Positions 59,308-64,000 of a DNA stretch of 64,000 nt are shown in pieces. The notes below the pieces were generated by a model. That model was not told the DNA's origin and made no database searches. It was given only the letters and a program-made list of their open reading frames with translations. The position numbers were made by a program, and so were the translations under genes. Source of the stretch: Saccharibacillus brassicae (GTDB taxonomy: Bacteria; Bacillota; Bacilli; Paenibacillales; Paenibacillaceae); the NCBI RefSeq assembly GCF_006542275.1, contig NZ_CP041217.1:2279501-2343500 (forward strand), given 5' to 3'. The first letter of the stretch is position 1; every line of letters begins with the position of its first letter.

Positions 59308-60351
59308 TTACCCGTCGGTGCGCAGCACTTTGGCCCGCGGCGGCTCCGGTTCGCCATGCAGCGCCCTGCCGTACAGCTCGACCAACCGCCGTCCGACGGC
59401 GTCGAGGTCGAGGCCGAGCGCAAGCTCGCGGCCATTACCCGTCAGATCCGGCAGCGTGCGCTGCGTGATCCCGCGTATGCCGCGCTCGAACGTCTCCAGG
59501 CTCCGCGCTTTGTACACGGTCTCGCCGTCGCGCAGCCAATCCGCATAGATCGGCAGATCGCGCACGAGGACCGGAATTTCGGCGGCCAGCGCTTCCAGCA
59601 GCACGATGCCTTCCGTCTCCTCGTGCGTGGCGAACAGAAACAGGTCGCTGCCGCAGTAGGCGTCGCGCAGTTCGGTCCGGTTCACGTAGCCGGGAAAATG
59701 CAGGTTCGGCAGCTTCGTCTCGACGGCTTGGCGAATCTTCGGCGGGATCATGTACAGCGGCGTATGGCCGAACCAGTAAAATTCGTGATCCGGCATGCGG
59801 CGGGCCAGTTCCACGAAGTCCAGCACGCCTTTGCGCTCGATGTAATGGCCGACCGACAAAATGACTTTGGTGTCGGCTGCGAGTCCGTACCGCTCGCGGA
59901 ACCGGAGTCCGGCTTCGGCGTCCGGCGCGAAGAAGGCACTGTCCACCCCGTTCGACAAGCTGACGATCGGGCCGGTCAGGCCGTACCCGAGCAGCAGGCC
60001 TCGGGCATAGTCGGTCGGCGTGATCAGCAGGTCGGCGCTGCGGTAGCAGCGCATGATCCAGCGCTTGAACAAGGGAGCGGCCAGATTGGAGCCGATAAAC
60101 GAATTGCGGAAGTCTTCCATCGTGGAATGGGCATGGTACACGACCTTTTTGCCCTGCCGCTTCGCTCTTCGCGCCATGCGCAGCGAGTCGGGGAAAATGG
60201 TGTTCAGATGGACGACGTCGTAGTCTTCCCGTTCGTCCATCGTGTACGCGACGCCGAGCCTTTCCAGCGCTTCGCGCTGATGGCGCACGGCTTCGCCGAC
60301 CCCGCTTCGGCTGACCGTATCGAGCGATCCGGCATAGAGCAGTATTTTCAT
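59308..60351 (-). CDS. GT4 family glycosyltransferase (second step, LafB-like)
   Basis: 347 residues, GT-B fold. N-terminal acceptor domain MKILLYAGSLDTVSRSGVGEAVRHQREAL. The C-terminal donor domain starts near KVILSVGHYIERKGVLDFVELARRMPDHEFYWFG. The retaining GT4 EX7E motif is in EETEGIVLLEALAAEIPVLVRD. It resembles enzymes that add the second sugar to glucosyl-diacylglycerol (LafB/BgsA type) in lactic acid bacteria; the exact sugar is inferred. Third gene of the GT-VTT-GT operon, 26 bases after the membrane gene. The ATG at 60351 follows GGGAAGGACAACG. Confidence 0.88.
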   Translation of the reverse strand: MKILLYAGSLDTVSRSGVGEAVRHQREALERLGVAYTMDEREDYDVVHLNTIFPDSLRMARRAKRQGKKVVYHAHSTMEDFRNSFIGSNLAAPLFKRWIMRCYRSADLLITPTDYARGLLLGYGLTGPIVSLSNGVDSAFFAPDAEAGLRFRERYGLAADTKVILSVGHYIERKGVLDFVELARRMPDHEFYWFGHTPLYMIPPKIRQAVETKLPNLHFPGYVNRTELRDAYCGSDLFLFATHEETEGIVLLEALAAEIPVLVRDLPIYADWLRDGETVYKARSLETFERGIRGITQRTLPDLTGNGRELALGLDLDAVGRRLVELYGRALHGEPEPPRAKVLRTDG

Positions 60352-60377
60352 ATTCGTTGTCCTTCCCTTCTTCACGT

Positions 60378-60977
60378 TCAAGCCATCCCGAACAATCCGG
60401 CGGCCCACGTAATCGCCGCGCTCAGGCCGAAGCTGTAGGCGGCGATCGCCAGCGGCTTGCCGAGCAGGATAATCGTCGTGAAGCGGCGCAGCGTCATCTT
60501 CGTCGTTCCGGCAAGGTAGCAGAGGAAATCGTCCGGCGCAACCGGCATGAAGATGCCGACGGCGAACAAATTATTGAAGCGCCGGCCTTCCGTCCAGTGT
60601 TTGTATTTGGCGAGCAGCTTCGGACTGAACATGCTGTCCAGAATCGGGCGGCCGTATCTTCGCGCCAGCAGGAACGCCGCAAGCGAGCCGAGGCAGATGC
60701 CGACGTAATTGTAGAGGAATCCGGCCAGCGGCCCAAAGATCAGAATGCCGCCGACGCAGCCGATACCGCCGGGCAGAATCGGGATGACGACCTGCACGGC
60801 CTGGAAGACGACGAAGATCAGCGGAGCCCAGACGCCAAACCCCGTCAGAAAAGCTTCCAGCGAAGCCTGGGAACTGAATAAGCCCGCATAGAATCCGTAA
60901 ACGATGCAGGCCGCGCAGGCGGCCAGGCCCGCGGCGGTCGTGGCGTTCATCATGTAGCGCATCGAGGAAGACTTCAA
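60378..60977 (-). CDS. TVP38/TMEM64 (VTT-domain) membrane protein
   Basis: 199 residues, five or six helices. The VTT core is GVWAPLIFVVFQAVQVVIPILPGGIGCVGGILIFGPLAGFLYNYVGICLGSLAAFLLARRYGRPIL, followed by FAVGIFMPVAPDDFLCYLAGTTKMTLRRF. The conserved re-entrant loop residues include the Pro-Ala-Pro-Asp-Asp-like turn. Relatives (YdjX/YdjZ, TMEM64) are DedA-superfamily proteins linked to lipid scrambling or flipping. Placed between two glycolipid-type glycosyltransferases it may move the lipid product (inference). The start is TTG with GGAGGGAACGATT upstream. Confidence 0.9.
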   Translation of the reverse strand: MKSSSMRYMMNATTAAGLAACAACIVYGFYAGLFSSQASLEAFLTGFGVWAPLIFVVFQAVQVVIPILPGGIGCVGGILIFGPLAGFLYNYVGICLGSLAAFLLARRYGRPILDSMFSPKLLAKYKHWTEGRRFNNLFAVGIFMPVAPDDFLCYLAGTTKMTLRRFTTIILLGKPLAIAAYSFGLSAAITWAAGLFGMA

Positions 60978-61068
60978 AATCGTTCCCTCCGATCTGTCAG
61001 TATGGAATCCGTAAGCCGCCGGGTGATCCGGCTGTTGGGCTGTCCGCCTGCCAAGGCTTGGATGGCCT

Positions 61069-62256
61069 TTATTTGAGAGCCGCCATCAGAGGCGCCCGGC
61101 CGGCCGCCGGGCTGTAACTCGCGGCAGCCCGGAGATAGATCTGCTCCGCGCTGTCGCCGAAAGCGGAAGACGAGTAGCGTTCCAGCGCAAGCTTGCGGGC
61201 GTTCTCGCCGAGCTCCGCCAGCAGTCCCGGCCGATCGAGCGCCGTCGCGAGCGACGCTTCGAACTGCTCGAACGTCTCGTACTGCCAACCGTTGACGCCG
61301 CTGTCGACGACGCCGTTGAGGCAGTCATCCCGGCGGCACAGCACCGGCACGCCGGAAGCCATCGCTTCGATGTAGGTCAAGCCCTGCGTCTCGCTGTTCG
61401 AAGCGCTGACGAACAGGTCGCCCAGCTTGTAATAATTCGCGACTTGTTCCGGCTGGACCATGCCCGCGAACACGATCCGCTCGCGCAAGCCGAGCTCGTC
61501 CGCGCGCCGTTCCAGCGCCTGCCGGTTCGGGCCGTCCCCGACGATCAGCAGCTTCAGCCGCGGATGGGGACAGCGCGAGACGAAGCGCAGGATTTCTTCG
61601 AGATTTTTCTCTTTGGCTAACCGTCCGACAGACACCAGTACCCGATCTTCTTCGGACAGACCGAGGCTTTTTCTAAGAAGCAGGCGACGTTCCGCAGGCA
61701 GTTCGGCCTGAAACTGGCTCAGGTCCACGCCGGTCGGCACGACCTGGATATCGCCGGGCACGCCGTAACTTTCCAGTAGACTGCGGACTTTCTGCGTAGG
61801 GGCGACGACGCTCTCCACATGCTTCAGCGTGCGGCGGGTAAACAGCGCGACCGCCGCGCGTCCCCACGTGCGGCTGGGCGAGAAATAATGGGTGTAGTCT
61901 TCGTACACCGTATGGTACGTATGAACGATCGGGATCTTCAGCGCTCCCGCTATGTATCTGGCCATGCGGAACGTACTGAATTCGCACTGCGAATGAATAA
62001 CGTCCGGTTTCCAGTCGAGCAGCTCGCGCAGCTCTCTTCGATGTACGCGCAGCGCCGTGCGAACGCCCGGGTAGAGCGCGCCCACGGAGCCGATATGGGT
62101 GACGCCGCCTTCGGTGAACGAACGGCCGTCCGGCGACAGGGTCAGGATGCGAACCTCGTGCCCGTTCTTCTCCAGTTCGTTTTGCAAATTGACCACCGAG
62201 GTAACGACGCCGTTGATGATCGGTCGGTAACATTCGGTCGTAATCAAAATTTTCAT
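61069..62256 (-). CDS. GT4 glycosyltransferase, 1,2-diacylglycerol 3-glucosyltransferase-like
   Basis: 395 residues. The start MKILITTECYRPIINGVVTSVVNLQNELEKNGHEVRILTLSP, the HSQCEFSTFRMARYIAGALKIPIVHTYHTVYEDYTHYF stretch and QVVPTGVDLSQF are typical of diacylglycerol glucosyltransferases (LafA/alMGS). The donor-site motif is SETQGLTYIEAMASGVPVLCR with the EX7E spacing. It should transfer glucose to diacylglycerol at the membrane face. First gene of the operon, 91 bases before the VTT gene. The ATG follows GAGGGACAGGT. The last residues (RAPLMAALK) are a short non-conserved tail. Confidence 0.9.
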   Translation of the reverse strand: MKILITTECYRPIINGVVTSVVNLQNELEKNGHEVRILTLSPDGRSFTEGGVTHIGSVGALYPGVRTALRVHRRELRELLDWKPDVIHSQCEFSTFRMARYIAGALKIPIVHTYHTVYEDYTHYFSPSRTWGRAAVALFTRRTLKHVESVVAPTQKVRSLLESYGVPGDIQVVPTGVDLSQFQAELPAERRLLLRKSLGLSEEDRVLVSVGRLAKEKNLEEILRFVSRCPHPRLKLLIVGDGPNRQALERRADELGLRERIVFAGMVQPEQVANYYKLGDLFVSASNSETQGLTYIEAMASGVPVLCRRDDCLNGVVDSGVNGWQYETFEQFEASLATALDRPGLLAELGENARKLALERYSSSAFGDSAEQIYLRAAASYSPAAGRAPLMAALK

Positions 62257-62590
62257 ACCTGTCCCTCGATTTCGATAGAATTTTGATCGGTGGGAATGCG
62301 GATTCTGTTATTGTAAGCTCTATGTTTAAAATACATTCGAATTGCAGATTAAACAATGCTAAACAATTGTTAACAAACTTCCGCTTTGGATCGTGCCGCT
62401 GCTTCATGGACGCCGGGGAACGATCCAGGCCCTGCATCGAATGCCGCGCGGGAGTGTCTATGGGGATTACGTGCTCCCGCGCTCGGCGTTTCGCCCAATC
62501 GCGCGCGAGGACATAAATAGTCGGGACGCCTCTTCCAAAAACAAGTATACCCGTTACGCGAAGGCTTCACGAACGAACCGATTCCATGCG
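62257..62590. other. Promoter region of the glycosyltransferase operon
   Basis: 334 bases. The AT-rich part 62290-62375 (TGTTTAAAATACATTCG, AAACAATTGTTAAC palindrome) should hold the operon promoter on the minus strand; the rest is GC-rich and shows no gene. Confidence 0.5.
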
Positions 62591-62620
62591 AAAAGGCCGA
62601 AGCGGCCGGCTTCGGCTTTT
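62591..62620. terminator. Terminator after glycerate kinase
   Basis: Minus strand AAAAGCCGAAGCC GGCC GCTTCGGCCTTTT, three bases past the stop codon region. Confidence 0.82.
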
Positions 62621-62623
62621 GCG

Positions 62624-63793
62624 TTAAATCGGCGGCTCCTGCCGACTGTTCCAACCGGAGAGCTTCAGCACCCGCGCGATGTTCTCGCACGTCCGGGCCA
62701 CGTTCTCCGGGCCGGCGGCCAGCAGGTCGGGCAGCCGCGCGGCGCCCGGCACGATGCCGAACACCGCGTCGATCCCTTCGTCGTACAGGCTCTCGATCCC
62801 GTCGCCGACGAAGCCGGCGATCGCGATCACTTTTTTGCCGGCCCGGCGGGAAGCCCGGGCGACGCCGTACGGCGTTTTGCCGAATCGGGTCTGGACATCG
62901 ATCCCGCCTTCGCCGGTGAACACGAGATCGGCTTCAGCCGCTTGGCGCTCGAACCGGTTATAATCGAGCACGATGTCGACGCCGCGGCGCAGCTCGGACC
63001 GGGTGAACGCGAGCAGTCCCGCGCCGAGGCCGCCGGCCGCGCCCGCTCCCGGCACGTCGCGGACGTCGCGGCCAAGCTGCTGCGCGATCACGTCGGCGTA
63101 ACGGGACAGATTGGCGTCGAGCGTCTTGACCATACCCGGCGTGGCGCCTTTTTGCGGGCCGAACACATGCGAAGCGCCCTGCGCGCCGCACAGCGGATTA
63201 GTCACGTCGCAGGCGACGACGATTTCGACCTGCCCGAGCCGGGGATCGAGTCCCGACGTATCGATCGACCGCAGCTCGGCCAGACCGCCGCCGCCGCGGC
63301 GAAGCTCCTGCCCGTTCGCATCCCGAAATTTCACGCCGAGCGCTTCGGCCATGCCCGCTCCCCCGTCGTTGGTGGCGCTGCCGCCGAGGCCGATCAGAAT
63401 CTTCCGCACGCCGAAGTCCAGACAGGCGCGGATCAGTTCGCCCGTGCCGTAACTGGTCGCGATGAGCGGATTTTTCGTATGCTCGTCGACAAAATGAATC
63501 CCGCTTGCCGACGCCATCTCGATCGCCGCCGTCTGCCCGTCGCCGAGCAGGCCAAAGCTTGCCGTCACCGGCGCACCGAGCGGACCCGTCACTTCCCGCT
63601 CGTGCAGCGTGCCGCCCGACGCGTCGACCAGCGACTGCACCGTGCCTTCGCCGCCGTCCGCCATCGGAAGGTGGATATAGCGGGCGTCCGGGTAGACCCG
63701 GCGCAGCCCCGTCTCCATCGCGAGGCAGACTTCTTTGGCTGTCATGCTTCCCTTAAAAGAATCCGGCGCAAGCAGAAACGTATGGCCGTGCAT
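62624..63793 (-). CDS. Glycerate kinase (GlxK/GarK type)
   Basis: 389 residues. It phosphorylates D-glycerate with ATP to 2-phosphoglycerate. Family stretches in order: LLAPDSFKGSMTAKEVCLAMETGLRRVYP, LPMADGGEGTVQSLVDASGG, SYGTGELIRACLDFGVRKILIGLGGSATNDGGAGMAEALG, VVACDVTNPLCGAQGASHVFGPQKGAT and DLVFTGEGGIDVQTRFGKTPYGVA. All are intact, including the GGSATNDGGAG nucleotide region. Cytoplasmic. The ATG follows CGGAG. It lies 51 bases after an aldo/keto reductase gene on the same strand, possibly one transcript. Confidence 0.95.
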   Translation of the reverse strand: MHGHTFLLAPDSFKGSMTAKEVCLAMETGLRRVYPDARYIHLPMADGGEGTVQSLVDASGGTLHEREVTGPLGAPVTASFGLLGDGQTAAIEMASASGIHFVDEHTKNPLIATSYGTGELIRACLDFGVRKILIGLGGSATNDGGAGMAEALGVKFRDANGQELRRGGGGLAELRSIDTSGLDPRLGQVEIVVACDVTNPLCGAQGASHVFGPQKGATPGMVKTLDANLSRYADVIAQQLGRDVRDVPGAGAAGGLGAGLLAFTRSELRRGVDIVLDYNRFERQAAEADLVFTGEGGIDVQTRFGKTPYGVARASRRAGKKVIAIAGFVGDGIESLYDEGIDAVFGIVPGAARLPDLLAAGPENVARTCENIARVLKLSGWNSRQEPPI

Positions 63794-63844
63794 GGAATCA
63801 CGCTCCGTTCTCGATCCTGAATTCGGTCATGCCGGGGATACCGG

Positions 63845-64000
63845 TCAGTTCAGGCGGTAGACCGCGAACGGTTCGCCGGAGCGGAACGGCTCGCTGATCT
63901 CGTCGAGCTTCGCCAGCAGCTCCGCGTCCGGCTGCAGCCGGACGCTCTCCAGATTGTCTTCCACCTGCTGCGGACGCGTCGCGCCGACGATCACGGTCGA
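63845..64000 (-). CDS. Aldo/keto reductase, C-terminal part
   Basis: The last 51 codons before a TGA at 63847-63845. STVIVGATRPQQVEDNLESV is the conserved cofactor-phosphate-binding end of aldo/keto reductases, followed by LQPDAELLAKLDEIS and a short tail ending FAVYRLN. The rest lies beyond the window, so the subgroup cannot be given. It is upstream of glycerate kinase on the same strand. Confidence 0.8.
   Translation of the reverse strand, partial: STVIVGATRPQQVEDNLESVRLQPDAELLAKLDEISEPFRSGEPFAVYRLN

Noticed and set aside
1-64000. tRNA, rRNA, riboswitch or prophage genes
   Set aside because: No cloverleaf with a CCA-proximal T-arm, no rRNA motif, no recognisable riboswitch consensus and no phage structural or integrase gene was seen by eye. 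A covariance-model search could overturn this for small RNAs.

Overview
The window looks like chromosome of a GC-rich, endospore-forming member of the Paenibacillaceae. The Saccharibacillus/Paenibacillus end of that family is my inference and has not been tested by search. The evidence is a clear Spo0M, Gram-positive AGGAGG ribosome sites in front of nearly every gene, B. subtilis-like RlmN and MarR/ArsR/MerR/WYL regulators, and many intrinsic terminators. I see no rRNA, tRNA, phage, transposase or CRISPR array. About 59 protein genes are supported. The window begins inside a Ca2+ P-type ATPase gene and ends inside an aldo/keto reductase gene.

Layout. 1-5860: calcium P-ATPase, a DUF4173 membrane protein and a divergent SgrR-like regulator with a large low-complexity insert. 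5861-6636: intergenic repeats. 6637-11866: a stress-type cluster with a K+ channel carrying an RCK domain, DUF4178, DUF350, a DUF4247 lipoprotein, a glutathionylspermidine-synthase-like ATP-grasp, a Ser/Gly-rich protein and a small protein. Two sites here resemble ECF-sigma promoters. 12071-22209: rhamnose mutarotase, RlmN, an HD-GYP protein, a TIGR01777 epimerase, MerR, a CPBP protease, an FAD desaturase-like enzyme, Spo0M and a luciferase-like oxidoreductase. 22416-27514: two tandem soluble PAS-chemoreceptor signalling proteins, a diguanylate cyclase, uridine kinase and a GIY-YIG protein. 27749-39270: DUF2252 with a repetitive tail, a zinc metallopeptidase, EcsC, an ECF sigma factor fused to DUF1835, a GGDEF-EAL protein, a GyrI-like protein and a WYL regulator. 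39590-42049: DedA, an ABM monooxygenase and a small catalase.

42381-45772: a 242-bp tandem duplication next to a tight Nudix-NADAR-PARG operon, which I read as an ADP-ribose/NAD salvage or ADP-ribosylation-reversal module. 45956-59137: a YkgJ-like protein, DUF3934, another diguanylate cyclase, an SDR, a duplicated His-containing secreted protein, a MarR/quinone-reductase pair with visible operators, LytTR and small-peptide genes, an ArsR/AHSA1 pair with a perfect palindrome, a second luciferase-like enzyme, a WGxxGxxG protein, a UbiA prenyltransferase and an aldo/keto reductase. 59308-62256: a glycosyltransferase / TVP38-type membrane protein / glycosyltransferase operon, probably for glycolipid (lipoteichoic acid anchor type) synthesis. 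The window closes with glycerate kinase.

Common themes. There are four c-di-GMP proteins (three GGDEF, one of them GGDEF-EAL, plus one HD-GYP). Several otherwise conserved proteins carry Ala/Gly/Glu/Asp-rich inserts made of coding repeats. Several families of structured repeats lie between genes, including a ~138-bp hairpin element with terminal inverted repeats that occurs twice, 24 kb apart.
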